Positions 29,987-39,561 of a stretch of 64,000 nucleotides of DNA are shown piece by piece; positions within the stretch are counted from its first letter, which is position 1, and each line of letters opens with the position of its first letter. The stretch is from Bordetella trematum. GTDB lineage: Bacteria; Pseudomonadota; Gammaproteobacteria; Burkholderiales; Burkholderiaceae_B. The stretch is taken from contig NZ_FKBR01000046.1 of assembly GCF_900078335.1 (NCBI RefSeq), forward strand, positions 124,001 through 188,000. Reading direction: 5' to 3'. Position numbers and translations under genes: made by a program. A model generated the notes under the pieces. That model was not told where the DNA came from. It ran no database searches and saw nothing but the letters and a program-made list of their open reading frames with translations.

Positions 29987-31051
29987 ATGGTCAGCCCCTC
30001 TCCTGCTCCCGCCCTGCGCGTGGCCGTTCTCGGCGCCGGCAGCTGGGGCACGGCCCTGGCGGCGGCGGCCGCGCGCCGCCACCCCACCCTGTTGTGGGCC
30101 CGCGATGCGGCCCAGGCCCAAAGCCTGGCCGCCTCGCAGGAAAACACCCGATATCTGCCCGACGTGCGTCTGCCGGCCGCGCTGCGCTACAGCGCCGACC
30201 TGGACGCCGCCCTGGCCTTTCTCGGCCCCGATCCCACGCACGCCCTCATCATCCTGGGCGTGCCGGTCGCCGGCATGGACGACATCATGCGCCAGCTGGC
30301 GCAGCGCCTGCCGGCCCTGGGCATTACCTCCACCCCCATCGTCTGGACCTGCAAGGGCTTCGAATCCGACACCGCCCGGCTGCCGCACGAGATCGTGCGC
30401 GAGTCCAGCAGCGGACTGAGCTGCGGCGTGTTGTCCGGCCCCTCGTTCGCGCGCGAAGTGGCCCAGGGGCTGCCGGTGGCCCTGACCGTCGCCAGCGAAG
30501 ACCTGAGCGTGCGCCAGGCCGCCACCGCCGCCCTGCATGGCGCTGCGGTACGGGTCTACGCCAGCCAGGACGTCATCGGTGTCGAAGTGGGCGGCGCCCT
30601 CAAGAATGTCATCGCCGTGGCCTGCGGCATTTCGGATGGCCTGGCGCTGGGCACCAACGCCCGCGCAGCCCTGATCACGCGCGGCCTGGCCGAAATGATG
30701 CGCTTCGGCCTGGCGCTGGGCGCCCAGGCCGATACCTTCGCCGGCCTGACCGGCCTGGGCGACCTGGTTCTGACGGCCACCGGAGAGCTGTCCCGCAACC
30801 GGCGCGTGGGCCTGGAGATCGGCGCCGGACGCAAGATCGAAGACATCCTCGCCAGCGGCGTGACCGCCGAAGGCGTGCGCTGTGCGCGCGCTGCGTTGCG
30901 CCGCGCGCAATCGCTGGGCGTGGAAATGCCCATCACCGAGGCGGTCTGCGCCGTCCTGTTCGAGGGCGTCGCCCCGATGACCGCCGTCTCGGCCCTGCTG
31001 GCGCGCGACGCGCGCGCCGAGGCCTGGCCGCCGGTCCCGCCCGGCCCCTGA
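29987..31051 (+). CDS. gpsA: Glycerol-3-phosphate dehydrogenase (NAD(P)+)
   Basis: The 354-residue protein has the dinucleotide loop [19 protein letters not shown], the loop [13 protein letters not shown], and the catalytic Lys in [30 protein letters not shown] and [11 protein letters not shown] complete the C-terminal helical domain. It makes sn-glycerol 3-phosphate for phospholipids. It is last in the rhodanese-grxC-secB-gpsA run. Confidence 0.95.
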   Translation: MVSPSPAPALRVAVLGAGSWGTALAAAAARRHPTLLWARDAAQAQSLAASQENTRYLPDVRLPAALRYSADLDAALAFLGPDPTHALIILGVPVAGMDDIMRQLAQRLPALGITSTPIVWTCKGFESDTARLPHEIVRESSSGLSCGVLSGPSFAREVAQGLPVALTVASEDLSVRQAATAALHGAAVRVYASQDVIGVEVGGALKNVIAVACGISDGLALGTNARAALITRGLAEMMRFGLALGAQADTFAGLTGLGDLVLTATGELSRNRRVGLEIGAGRKIEDILASGVTAEGVRCARAALRRAQSLGVEMPITEAVCAVLFEGVAPMTAVSALLARDARAEAWPPVPPGP

Positions 31052-31121
31052 GGCTGGCGCGCGCCGCCCCCCAACCCCTTTCGCCTTCATTTCTCTCTTT
31101 CCGTTCCCTAGGAGCACCTCC

Positions 31122-32111
31122 ATGTCTGTCGCACGCCTGTTCTCACGCCTGCAGCGTGGCCTGGGCCTGGGCCTGGTCAGCGCCTTGCTGCCGCTGGCCG
31201 CCCAAGCCGCCTGGCCCGAGCGCCCGATCCATCTGGTGGTGCCCTATCCGCCCGGCTCCTCGCCCGACCTGCTGGCGCGCACCATTGCCGAGCCGCTATC
31301 GCAGGCCCTGAAGCAAGCAGTGGTGATCGACAACAAGCCGGGCGCCGGCGGCAACATCGGCACGCGCCAGGTCACCCAGGCCAAACCCGACGGCTACACG
31401 CTGCTCTATACGATCAACGGTCCGCTGGTGACCGCGCCGACGCTGTACAAGCGTACGCTGGGCTACGACCCGCTGACCGACCTGGCGCCGATCACGCTGG
31501 TGGCCACCAGCCCCAACGTGCTGACCGTAACGCCCAGCCTGGGCGTGAAGAACGTGCAGGAATTCGTCGAGCTGGCGCGCAAGCGTGCCGGTGCGCTGAA
31601 CTACGGTTCGGTCGGCCCGGGCAGTTCGGCCCACCTGGCCATGGAAATGTTCAAGGAAGACGCCGGCATCGATCTGACCCAGATTCCCTACCCGGGCTTT
31701 CCTCAGGTCATCACGGCCATCATTGGCGGTGACGTGCAGGCCGGCTTCATGGTGCCGGCCATCGCCATGCCCCAGGTGCGCGACGGCCGCGCCCAGGCGC
31801 TGGCGGTGACCAGCCTGGAACCCAGCCCCGCCCTGCCGGGCATCCCCACCATGGCCTCCCAGGGCTACCCGGGGTTTGAATCCATTTCCTGGAACGCCAT
31901 GCTGGCGCCGGCCGGCACACCCGCCCCGATCATCGAGCGCCTGAACCAGGAGCTGGCCCGCATCATCAACAGCGACGAGGTGCGCAAGCAGATGGCGCAG
32001 CAGTACTTCACGCCCGCGCCCTCCACGCCCCAGGAACTCACCGCGCGCATGCGCGAAGAAAAGGCCCGCTGGGACGCCGTCATCGAGCGCCTGCAACTGT
32101 CGCTGGACTGA
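31122..32111 (+). CDS. Bug/TctC-type periplasmic receptor
   Basis: The 329-residue protein has a cleavable signal ending AAQAAW, then the Bug start WPERPIHLVVPYPPGSSPDLLART, VIDNKPGAGGNIGTRQVTQAKPDGYTLLY, LNYGSVGPGSSAHLAMEMF and QIPYPGFPQVITAIIGGDVQAGF. These extracytoplasmic receptors are very numerous in Bordetella and its relatives and bind carboxylates. No tctA or tctB membrane genes are nearby, so it is an orphan receptor. Its ligand is unknown. A CTAGGAGC ribosome binding site supports the start. Confidence 0.9.
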   Translation: MSVARLFSRLQRGLGLGLVSALLPLAAQAAWPERPIHLVVPYPPGSSPDLLARTIAEPLSQALKQAVVIDNKPGAGGNIGTRQVTQAKPDGYTLLYTINGPLVTAPTLYKRTLGYDPLTDLAPITLVATSPNVLTVTPSLGVKNVQEFVELARKRAGALNYGSVGPGSSAHLAMEMFKEDAGIDLTQIPYPGFPQVITAIIGGDVQAGFMVPAIAMPQVRDGRAQALAVTSLEPSPALPGIPTMASQGYPGFESISWNAMLAPAGTPAPIIERLNQELARIINSDEVRKQMAQQYFTPAPSTPQELTARMREEKARWDAVIERLQLSLD

Positions 32112-32116
32112 TGCGC

Positions 32117-32141
32117 CGGGCGGCCGCTCAGAGGCCGCCCG
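32117..32141. terminator. Hairpin between converging Bug and trmL genes
   Basis: A 9-bp stem CGGGCGGCC/GGCCGCCCG with a 7-nt loop lies in the 16-bp gap and overlaps the end of trmL. There is no T tract, so termination strength is uncertain. Confidence 0.4.
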
Positions 32142-32598
32142 CGTAATCCTGCTGGCGCCAGGCCTCGAACACCGTCACGGCCACGGCATTGGACAGGTTG
32201 AGGCTGCGCTGGCCCGGCCGCATAGGCAGACGCAGGCGCTGGGCGGGCGCGAAAAGCGCCACATGCTCATCCGACAGGCCGGCCGTCTCACGCCCGAACA
32301 CAAACACATCGCCCGGCAGGTACTGCATGCCCGCGGCGCTGCGCGCGCCCTGCGTGGTCAAGGCGAAGCGGCGCTCCTGTGGCGCGCCGGTGGCCGCGAG
32401 CGCCGTGGGCAGATCATCGTGCACCTGCATGGGCTGCCATTCGTGATAATCCAGGCCGGCGCGGCGCAGCCGCGCATCATCCAGCTCGAACCCCAACGGC
32501 CGCACCAGGTGGAGCTGCGCACCGGTATTGGCGCACAGGCGGATGGCGTTGCCGGTGTTGGGCGGGATTTCAGGGCAGACGAGAATGACGTGGAACAT
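32128..32598 (-). CDS. trmL: tRNA (cytidine/uridine(34)-2'-O)-methyltransferase
   Basis: The 156-residue protein is a minimal SPOUT methyltransferase: FHVILVCPEIPPNTGNAIRLCANTGAQLHLVRPLGF at the start, FVFGRETAGL in the middle, and the trefoil-knot end LPMRPGQRSLNLSNAVAVTVFEAWRQ. The size matches TrmL of E. coli, which methylates the wobble ribose of tRNA-Leu. It is convergent with the Bug receptor gene. Confidence 0.93.
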   Translation of the reverse strand: MFHVILVCPEIPPNTGNAIRLCANTGAQLHLVRPLGFELDDARLRRAGLDYHEWQPMQVHDDLPTALAATGAPQERRFALTTQGARSAAGMQYLPGDVFVFGRETAGLSDEHVALFAPAQRLRLPMRPGQRSLNLSNAVAVTVFEAWRQQDYAGGL

Positions 32599-32656
32599 GG
32601 GGCGCGGCGCGTGAGAATGAATCCGGAAAAAGACGCCATGGCGAACCCGCGTGGCG

Positions 32657-33427
32657 TCAGGCGCTATTGTGCCAGCCCGGCGCCGGCGTCCTGGCTGCGG
32701 CCAGCACCCCCACGCAACGCGCCCCCGCCCGTCTGAGCGCCCAGACTGCCGCCTGGGCGGTTGCCCCGGTGGTCAGCACATCATCGACCACCAGCACCGC
32801 CTGCCCGGCCAGGGCCGGATCGGCCTCGAAGACTCCCCGCAGGCCGCGCCAGCGAGCGCGTCGGCTACGCCCGGTCTGGGGCGCCCTGGCACGACGGCGA
32901 CGCAAGCCCCAGCGCGCCACCGGCAAGCCCAGCCAATCGCCGGCTACCTGGGCCAGCTCGGCGGCCGGATTGAAGCCCCGCCGGCGCAAGGCCTGCGCCG
33001 AGGCTGGCACCGGCACCAGCCACGCGGCCATCATGGGCCGCTCGCGCCGCCAGGCCTGTGCCATCAGCGCGCCCAGGGCATGCGCCAGCGCGAGCTGGCC
33101 GCCCTTGTAGCGCTGGATGAGCCAGTCACCCGGCATCAGATAATCGAAAGCCGTCACGCAACGGCCCAGGCGCAGGCGCCGCCGCAGGCAGGCCGCGCAC
33201 AGACCGGCGGCCTGCGACGGCAGCCGCGCCCGGCACTCGCGACAACGCGCCGCGCCACCGCGCATGGAAGCCAGCACATCGCGGCAGCAGGGCCGGCACA
33301 GCCGCGCGCCCCGCGCGGCACCGCCGCACAGCGGGCAGGCCGCCGGCAGACAAGCGCCCAGACGGCGCCATCCATGCCCCGGCTGACGGCAGGGGCGACG
33401 CAGGGGCAAAGCAAGGGGATAGGCCAT
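32657..33427 (-). CDS. ComF-family phosphoribosyltransferase-like protein
   Basis: The 256-residue protein has an N-terminal Cys cluster (CPLCGG, CRPCC, CRECR, CAACL), which is a ComF-type zinc-binding region, and a phosphoribosyltransferase fold with the PRPP loop VLVVDDVLTTGATAQ. RYKGG and VPVPASAQALRRRGFNPAAELA are ComF landmarks. ComF proteins aid DNA uptake or single-strand handling in competent bacteria. It is divergent from the methyltransferase gene. The only other uptake-related gene here is dprA, at 62 kb. Confidence 0.88.
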   Translation of the reverse strand: MAYPLALPLRRPCRQPGHGWRRLGACLPAACPLCGGAARGARLCRPCCRDVLASMRGGAARCRECRARLPSQAAGLCAACLRRRLRLGRCVTAFDYLMPGDWLIQRYKGGQLALAHALGALMAQAWRRERPMMAAWLVPVPASAQALRRRGFNPAAELAQVAGDWLGLPVARWGLRRRRARAPQTGRSRRARWRGLRGVFEADPALAGQAVLVVDDVLTTGATAQAAVWALRRAGARCVGVLAAARTPAPGWHNSA

Positions 33428-33501
33428 AATGACGCACGGCAGTCAGTCAGGCTGCCATCCCACCATATCGACGCGCCTGCCCGGTGCGCGCCTGCACGTT
33501 T

Positions 33502-34425
33502 ATGTCTCAGCCTTCGACCCTGCCCGATCTGCCCATCAACCCGCATCATGTCGCGCGCCAGTTCGCGCGTCGCGGCGACCTGTCCGAAGCGCAGTTCCTC
33601 TACGGCGAGATCGCCCGGCGGATGATGGGCCGGCTGGGCTACATCCGCCTGCAGCCCGCCACCATCCTGGACGCCGGCTGCGGCACGGGCGACAACCTGC
33701 CGCTACTGCGCGAACGCGATCCGCAAGCCGCCTACATCGGGCTGGATCATTGCGAACCCTTGCTGGCGCAGGCCCGCCAGCGTTTCGCCCCTCCGCGCCT
33801 GACCGCCCTGGTCGGACGGCTGACCGGCCGGGGTCCGGCCGCGCCGCGCTTCATCAATGCCGACCTGGCCGCCACCGGCCTGGCGCCGGAGTCCCTGGAC
33901 ATGGTGTGGTCCAACCTCGCCCTGCACTGGCACCCCGCGCCACACGCTGCGCTGGCCGAATGGCGCCGCATCCTGCGCGTGGGCGGTCTGGCGATGTTCT
34001 CCTGTCTGGGGCCCGGCACGCTGCGCGAACTGCGGCAGGCCCTGACGGACGCCGGACTCGACACCGCCACGCCCGGCTTCGTGGACATGCACGACTTCGG
34101 CGATCTGCTGGTCGAGAATGGCTTTGCCGATCCGGTCATGGATCAGGAAACGCTGACGCTGACCTACGCCACGCCGCAGAAGCTGCTGGAAGATGTGCGT
34201 GCCCTGGGTGGCAACCCGGCGCGCGCGCGCCGCGCCGGGCTGGCCACGCCGGCCTGGCGCGCCCGGCTGTGCGCCGCCCTTGAAGCCCAACGCGGCGCCG
34301 ATGGGCGCATCCCCCTGACCATCGAGGTCGCCTACGGTCATGCCTGGCGCGCCGCCAGCCATCGCGCCGCCGGCGAAACCCGGCTCTCGCTCAGCGCCAT
34401 CGGCGGGCGCCGGGAAAGCCTCTAG
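33502..34425 (+). CDS. SAM-dependent methyltransferase, BioC-like
   Basis: The 307-residue protein is taken from ATG 33502; a GTG 18 bp earlier is possible. The SAM-binding fold is clear: ATILDAGCGTGDNLPLL (motif I), YIGLDHCEPLLAQAR, INADLAATG, LDMVWSNLALHWHPAPHAALAEWRRILRVGGLAMFSCLGPGTLRELR. The LALHW and FSCLGPGTLRELR parts are typical of BioC (malonyl-ACP O-methyltransferase for biotin). No other bio gene is adjacent, so BioC is the best guess. Confidence 0.75.
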   Translation: MSQPSTLPDLPINPHHVARQFARRGDLSEAQFLYGEIARRMMGRLGYIRLQPATILDAGCGTGDNLPLLRERDPQAAYIGLDHCEPLLAQARQRFAPPRLTALVGRLTGRGPAAPRFINADLAATGLAPESLDMVWSNLALHWHPAPHAALAEWRRILRVGGLAMFSCLGPGTLRELRQALTDAGLDTATPGFVDMHDFGDLLVENGFADPVMDQETLTLTYATPQKLLEDVRALGGNPARARRAGLATPAWRARLCAALEAQRGADGRIPLTIEVAYGHAWRAASHRAAGETRLSLSAIGGRRESL

Positions 34426-34448
34426 GCCCCACGCTCCGCGTCCGCGCC

Positions 34449-35660
34449 TCAGTGCAGGCGCTGCGGCCAGCCCACGCCGGGCGCCATGGGCGCCATGGGC
34501 TCGGAGGTCGCACGGATACGGCGGCGCAGGGGCGTCGCGGCAGCCTGCTCGCCCCGGAAAGTCTGCGCCATGGCCTGTACCACGGCAGGCAGCTCACGAT
34601 GGCGATGAAACTGGGCCCGCAGCCAGCGGGCGTCGTTGCCGGCGCCGCACAGTACGCTGTCATGCAGCTCGGTCAGCATGGGCGCCGTGCCCATTTCCTG
34701 GGCCAGGGGCATGAGCGTGGCGAACAGGGCCTTCAGATGATCGGACAGCCGCAGACGCTGCCCGTCGGCACTGACATAACGGCCGTGCAGCCCGAAGCGG
34801 CAGGCCTGGAAATGATTGCTGCGATAAGCCAGCCAGGCCCGCGCCGGCGGCGTGGGCTGATCCCGCAACCAGGCCGCCAGAGTCTGGGCGAACGCGGCCA
34901 GCTGGCAGGCCCGCTCCACGCTCAGCGGCGTGTCGCAGACCCGGATCTCGACCGTGCCGAACTCCGGCTTGGGGCGGATATCCCAGTAAAGGTCCTTGAT
35001 GCTCTCGGCCAGGCCGCTCTCGCACAGCTGGCCCAGATGGGCCTCGAAGCCGTACCAGTCGTGTACCTCGGGTGGCAGATGGCCGGCCAGCGGGAAACTG
35101 TTGACCGCGTTCAGACGGGCGCAGGAAAACAGGGTATCGACCCCTTCGCGATAGGGCGATGACGCCGACAGGGCGATGAAATGCGGCACATAGGGAGACA
35201 GACCATGGACCATCCGGATCGCCGCGTCGCCCGAAGGCACGCCCAGATGAATGTGCTGGCCGAACACCGTGAACTGGCGCGCCAGGTAGCCGTACATCTC
35301 GGCCAGATACTGGAAACGCGGCGCATCGAAGATGTCGCGCTCCTGCCAGCGCATGAAGGGGTGGGTGCCGCCGCCGGCGACCACCACGCCGACGGCGTCG
35401 GCCGCTTCGCACAGGGCGTCGCGCATGCCGCGCATTTCGGCCAGCAGATCGGCCGGCCGGGTGTGTACCGATGAATTCAGCTCGATCATCGAGCGGGTGA
35501 TCTCGGGTTTGATGAATTCGGCTGCCGGGTGGTTGACCAGTTGAGCCAGCAACTCATCGGCCGCGGCGGCCAGGTCGAAGCCTGCCGGGTCGATCAGTTG
35601 CAGCTCCAGTTCGATGCCCAAGGTGTTGGGGGATGAGGACGCAAACGCAATCTGTTCCAT
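34449..35660 (-). CDS. ybdK: YbdK-type carboxylate-amine ligase (glutamate-cysteine ligase 2 family)
   Basis: The 403-residue protein starts at ATG 35660 after AAGGAGC. It has the GCS2 family signatures [59 protein letters not shown] and [22 protein letters not shown]. YbdK of E. coli has weak gamma-glutamate-cysteine ligase activity; the physiological role is unresolved. It is transcribed from its own promoter (see 35795-35823). The C-terminus PMAPMAP is low complexity. Confidence 0.88.
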   Translation of the reverse strand: MEQIAFASSSPNTLGIELELQLIDPAGFDLAAAADELLAQLVNHPAAEFIKPEITRSMIELNSSVHTRPADLLAEMRGMRDALCEAADAVGVVVAGGGTHPFMRWQERDIFDAPRFQYLAEMYGYLARQFTVFGQHIHLGVPSGDAAIRMVHGLSPYVPHFIALSASSPYREGVDTLFSCARLNAVNSFPLAGHLPPEVHDWYGFEAHLGQLCESGLAESIKDLYWDIRPKPEFGTVEIRVCDTPLSVERACQLAAFAQTLAAWLRDQPTPPARAWLAYRSNHFQACRFGLHGRYVSADGQRLRLSDHLKALFATLMPLAQEMGTAPMLTELHDSVLCGAGNDARWLRAQFHRHRELPAVVQAMAQTFRGEQAAATPLRRRIRATSEPMAPMAPGVGWPQRLH

Positions 35661-35975
35661 GATCCGCTCCTTGTCGTGGCGCTTGAAGGTGGCGCCGCCT
35701 GCCTTGCGCAAAGCCAGGGCACAGACCCTGATGCGGCTGCCGTTTTCCGCATGATAGCCGCGGTTTTATTGCAAATTAATGGAATTTGGCGACTTTTATA
35801 AGGCCGATGCGCGCAACCCGCAAAATCCCCAGAGACACGCCTGATAGTGGGTACTTACACTCGAGGATTCATGCGGCATGGCGCGTCATGATTGACGTAG
35901 AACCGCGCCAGTTGCGGGTTTTCGGGCCGGATGGGAAAACCCTGAAACTGGGTCTGCCCAGGACACTTTCGGGGT
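35661..35975. other. Intergenic region between trkH and ybdK
   Basis: These 315 bp hold no credible gene. They contain the ybdK promoter candidate and an 8-bp hairpin (GGGTTTTC 35916-35923 with GAAAACCC 35935-35942) just after the trkH stop, which may end the trk operon transcript though it lacks a T tract. A 71-codon open frame at 35786-36001 has no start signal or recognisable domain. Confidence 0.5.
35795..35823 (-). promoter_or_regulatory. Candidate sigma-70 promoter of ybdK
   Basis: On the minus strand TTGCGG (35818-35823) and TATAAA (35795-35800) are separated by exactly 17 bp. The leader would be about 125 nt. Confidence 0.5.
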
Positions 35976-37445
35976 TTACTTGCGCCAGAACCAGGGGGTG
36001 AACAGCACCAGGACGGTCAACAACTCCAGCCGTCCGATGAGCATGGCGAAGGTGCAGACCCACACCTGGAAGTCGCTCAGCACCCCGTAGTTGCCGGTGG
36101 GCCCAAGCGCGCCCAGGCCCGGGCCGGTATTGTTGATCATGGCCATGACCGCCCCGAAGGCGGTGGTCAGATCCAGGCCGGAGAGCAACAACAGGCTGCT
36201 GAGCACCCCGACCGACAAGCCATAGACCAGCATGAAAGCCAGCACCGAAAAAATCACCCGCTGATCGACGATCCGGGTGCCGATGCGCACCGGGCTGACC
36301 GCGTGCGGGTGCAGCATGGTGATCAGCTCATTGCGCGCCTGTTTGATGAGCAGGATGACCCGGATCATCTTGATGCCCCCGCCGGTCGATCCGGCCGACG
36401 TCGCAAAGGCCGACAGCAGCAGCATGGTCAGGGGCGCAAACAAGGGCCAGCTGCCGTAGTCCGCGTTGGCGAAACCCGTGGTGGTCGCCACCGACACGGT
36501 GTTGAACATCCCGTAGCGCAAGGCCTGCAGCGGATCCGTGTAGACGTGCTTGAGCAGCAGGAAGACCGAAATCACCAGCCCGGCGCCCAGCACCACCGTC
36601 AGATAGGGAATCGTCTGTGGACAGGTCAGGTAGGGTTTGAAGCTGCGCTGGCGCAGAGCATTGAAGTGGGTGGCGAAGCTGATCCCGGAGATCAGCATGA
36701 AGAAAATCGCGACCAGCTCGACCGCAACCGAGTTGAATTGCAGGAAACCCGAGTCGTAAGTGGAAAATCCGCCCAATCCCATGGTGGTCGCCATGTGCGC
36801 CCAGGCGTCGAACCAGGACAAGCCCACCGCGCGATAGGCCAGGAAACAGACGATAGAAAAACCGAAGTACACCGCATACAACGCTTTGGCGGTGCTGGCG
36901 ATGCGCGGCGTGAGGCGCTCGTCTTTCATGGGGCCCGGAGTCTCGGCACGCACCACCTGGTGGCCGCCGACCCCCAGCAGGGGAAGAATGGCGACAGCCA
37001 GCACCAGGATGCCCATGCCGCCCATCCAGATGAGCGTCACCCGCCACAGATTGATCGAGCGCGGCAGGTCGTCCAGCCCCGTGAGCACCGTCGCACCCGT
37101 GGTGGTCAGGCCCGACATGGCCTCGAAGTAGGCGTGTGTGAACGACAGCGGCTGGCCGATGTCGTGGTAATAGAGCAGAAAAGGAATGGAGGCCAGCAAC
37201 GGCAGCCCCGCCCAGACGATCGACACCAGCAAAAAGCCGTCGCGGGCGTGCAGTTCGCTGCGCCAGCGGTGCGTCAGCAGCCACACCCCCGCTCCGATGC
37301 CCATGGCGATCCCGAAGCCCTCGATGAAGGCTTTCAGGCCTTTGTCTTCACCGAACCAGGCCACCCCCAAGGGGATCAGCATGGTCAGTGCGAACACCAC
37401 CATGGTCAGGCCAAGCACATAGAGGGTTGCCAGCAAGCGCTTCAT
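35976..37445 (-). CDS. trkH: Trk potassium uptake transmembrane protein
   Basis: The 489-residue protein starts at ATG 37445 (MKRLLATLYVLGLTMVVFALTMLIPL). It has the TrkH pattern of many membrane helices with four pore loops, visible in MSGLTTTGATVLTGLDDLP, MATTMGLGGFSTYDSGF, NTVSVATTTGFANADYGSWP and INNTGPGLGALGPTGNYG; the central Gly of each forms the potassium filter. It works with the NAD-binding regulator TrkA encoded 36 bp upstream, as the last gene of the operon. Confidence 0.95.
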   Translation of the reverse strand: MKRLLATLYVLGLTMVVFALTMLIPLGVAWFGEDKGLKAFIEGFGIAMGIGAGVWLLTHRWRSELHARDGFLLVSIVWAGLPLLASIPFLLYYHDIGQPLSFTHAYFEAMSGLTTTGATVLTGLDDLPRSINLWRVTLIWMGGMGILVLAVAILPLLGVGGHQVVRAETPGPMKDERLTPRIASTAKALYAVYFGFSIVCFLAYRAVGLSWFDAWAHMATTMGLGGFSTYDSGFLQFNSVAVELVAIFFMLISGISFATHFNALRQRSFKPYLTCPQTIPYLTVVLGAGLVISVFLLLKHVYTDPLQALRYGMFNTVSVATTTGFANADYGSWPLFAPLTMLLLSAFATSAGSTGGGIKMIRVILLIKQARNELITMLHPHAVSPVRIGTRIVDQRVIFSVLAFMLVYGLSVGVLSSLLLLSGLDLTTAFGAVMAMINNTGPGLGALGPTGNYGVLSDFQVWVCTFAMLIGRLELLTVLVLFTPWFWRK

Positions 37446-37481
37446 GATCGAGGCCGCCGCCACGCCGCGGCCGGCAGGAGG

Positions 37482-38861
37482 TTAGAAGAAAGACGCCGAA
37501 ACCTGAAAGAGCTTTTCCACGCGCGGCATCTGCTGGCGCGTGGGCACGAACACGATGACATGATCGTCGGTCTCGATGACGGTATCGTCGTCAGGCAGCA
37601 GAATTTCATCCGCGCGCACCAGGGCGCCGATACTGGCGCCCTTGGGCAGGCGGATCTCGCCGACGCGCCGGCCGACCACGCGCGAGGTGGCGCGGTCGCC
37701 ATGGGCGACCGCCTCGACCGCCTCGGCCACGCCCTGACGCAGGCGATGCACCGCCACCACGTCGCCACGACGCACATGGCGCAGCAGTTCGCTCATGGTG
37801 GCCTGGGCAGGCGAGACCGCGATATCGATATGGCTGCCCTGCATCAGTTCACCGTAGGCATGGCGATTGATGAGCGCGATCACCTTGCGCGCGCCCATCC
37901 GCTTGGCCAGCAACGAAGACATGATGTTGTCTTCATCATCGCTGGTCAGGGCCAGCCAGGTATCCATGTCCTGGATGTTTTCGCGCTCCAGCAGCGACTC
38001 GTCGGTGCCGCTGCCATGCAGCACCAGGACATTGGAGGGCAGCTCGGCAGCCAGCGCTTCGCAGCGTTTTTCATTGCGCTCGATGATGCGCACGCTGTAG
38101 CTTTCCTCGGCCAGCTGGCGCGCCAGGCGCAAGCCGATGTTTCCGCCACCGGCGATCATGACCCGATGCACGGTCTTCTCGGCCTCCCGCAGCTGACGCA
38201 CGGCGCGCCGCGCGTGACGGGTATCGACCACCAGCACGACTTCGTCGCCGGGCGCCACCACCGTTTCCTGGCCCACGCGCAGCGGACGCCCCCCGCGCAG
38301 CACGTCGACCACGCGCGCCTTCACATCAGGCCAGGCCTCGCGCAGCTGTTCCACCGAGGTATTGGCCATCGGGCTGCCATGGCCGACCCGCACCGTGACC
38401 ACGCTCAGGCGGCCTTCGGCAAACTCGACCACCTGCAAGGCTTCGGGGAATTCAATCAGGCTGTGCAGATAGGTCGTGACGCTGCGCTCGGGGCTGATCA
38501 GGGCGTCGATGCAGAAGCCCTCCTCTCCCATGAGCTCGGGATGGTCGGCAAACTCCGGCATGCGGATACGGGCGATGCGGCGCGGCACATTGAAGACCTG
38601 CCGGGCAATCTTGCAGGTCACCATGTTGACCGAGTCGGAGGCCGCACAGGCAATCAGCAGATCGGTATCGGCGGCGCCCGCGGCCTCCAGCACCGACACC
38701 TGGGTAGCGTCGCCCTGCATGACGCGCAGATCAAAGCGCTCCTGGAGATAGGCCAGCTGGTCGGTCTGGATGTCCAGCACCGTGATGTCGTTCTCTTCGG
38801 ACACCAGGTTCTCGGCCACGCTGGTGCCAACGCGGCCGGCGCCGACGATCAGGATTTTCAT
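37482..38861 (-). CDS. trkA: Trk potassium system regulatory NAD-binding protein
   Basis: The 459-residue protein carries two Rossmann-type RCK domains with ILIVGAGRVGTSVAE (residues 3-17) and VMIAGGGNIGLRLARQL, each followed by a TrkA-C domain. It is a peripheral protein on the cytoplasmic face that gates TrkH in response to nucleotides. Its start overlaps the stop of the response regulator upstream (ATGA), linking potassium uptake to the NtrY-type two-component genes. Confidence 0.95.
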   Translation of the reverse strand: MKILIVGAGRVGTSVAENLVSEENDITVLDIQTDQLAYLQERFDLRVMQGDATQVSVLEAAGAADTDLLIACAASDSVNMVTCKIARQVFNVPRRIARIRMPEFADHPELMGEEGFCIDALISPERSVTTYLHSLIEFPEALQVVEFAEGRLSVVTVRVGHGSPMANTSVEQLREAWPDVKARVVDVLRGGRPLRVGQETVVAPGDEVVLVVDTRHARRAVRQLREAEKTVHRVMIAGGGNIGLRLARQLAEESYSVRIIERNEKRCEALAAELPSNVLVLHGSGTDESLLERENIQDMDTWLALTSDDEDNIMSSLLAKRMGARKVIALINRHAYGELMQGSHIDIAVSPAQATMSELLRHVRRGDVVAVHRLRQGVAEAVEAVAHGDRATSRVVGRRVGEIRLPKGASIGALVRADEILLPDDDTVIETDDHVIVFVPTRQQMPRVEKLFQVSASFF

Positions 38862-39550
38862 GAGCCTCGCTTACGCGCGGATTCAATGCCGAGTTGTTTG
38901 AGCTTGCGGTAAAGATGGGTGCGTTCCAGGCCGGTGCGCTCGGAGACGCGCGTCATGCTGTGGTTCTCGCGCACCAGATGGTATTCGAAATAGATGCGCT
39001 CGAATTCGTCGCGCGCCTCGCGCAGCGGCAGATCGAGCGAGATGGTGCCCAGCAGGTTGTTGCCGCTGGCCGGCGCCTCGGGGCTGCCCAGGACGGGCGA
39101 GGACGTCGCCGGTGCATCGCGCTCGTCGTCGAAGGCGGTGGACGCCATGGGTGCGGCCACGGCAGCCGGCGCAGCCGCCGGGGCCTGTCCGCGCGCCAGG
39201 CCGGCGGCGATGGTCTTGAGCAGACGCTGGAGCGTGATGGGTTTTTCGAGGAAGTCCATCGCACCGATGCGCGTGGCCTCGACCGCGGTATCGATGGTGG
39301 CGTGACCACTCATCATGATGACCGGCATGTCGAGCAGACCTTGCGATGCCCACTCTTTGAGTAAGCTCACGCCATCGGTGTCCGGCATCCAGATATCGAG
39401 CAGGACCAGATCCGGACGCGAGCGCAGACGGGCCGCCCTTGCCTGGGCTGCATCCTCCGCCAACTCGACTGTATGCCCCTCATCGTAAAGAATCTCGGAC
39501 AACAGTTCGCGGATGCCAACTTCGTCGTCGACCACCAGAATTCTGGCCAT
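38858..39550 (-). CDS. NtrX-like response regulator lacking the sigma-54 ATPase domain
   Basis: The 230-residue protein has a receiver domain (ILVVDDEVGIRELL, phospho-acceptor D52 in LVLLDIWMPDTDG, VIMMSGHAT, FLEKPI), a 50-residue Ala/Pro-rich linker, and a C-terminal Fis-type helix-turn-helix (VSERTGLERTHLYRKLKQLGI). NtrX has about 240 further residues of AAA+ ATPase with GAFTGA between these; they are entirely absent here, with no frame disruption. It is 11 bp downstream of ntrY, so it is that kinase's partner. Without the ATPase it cannot activate sigma-54 polymerase directly and more likely works as a RegA/ActR-like sigma-70 regulator. Targets are unknown. Confidence 0.85.
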   Translation of the reverse strand: MARILVVDDEVGIRELLSEILYDEGHTVELAEDAAQARAARLRSRPDLVLLDIWMPDTDGVSLLKEWASQGLLDMPVIMMSGHATIDTAVEATRIGAMDFLEKPITLQRLLKTIAAGLARGQAPAAAPAAVAAPMASTAFDDERDAPATSSPVLGSPEAPASGNNLLGTISLDLPLREARDEFERIYFEYHLVRENHSMTRVSERTGLERTHLYRKLKQLGIESARKRGS

Positions 39551-39561
39551 AAACCTTTCAC

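Noticed and set aside
35786-36001. 71-codon open frame in the trkH/ybdK gap
   Set aside because: No ribosome site, no recognisable domain, overlaps the trkH 3' end; more likely chance.
36303-38912. Long open frame antisense to trkH and trkA
   Set aside because: TrkH pore loops and TrkA nucleotide loops are clear on the minus strand; the opposing frame has only compositional content.
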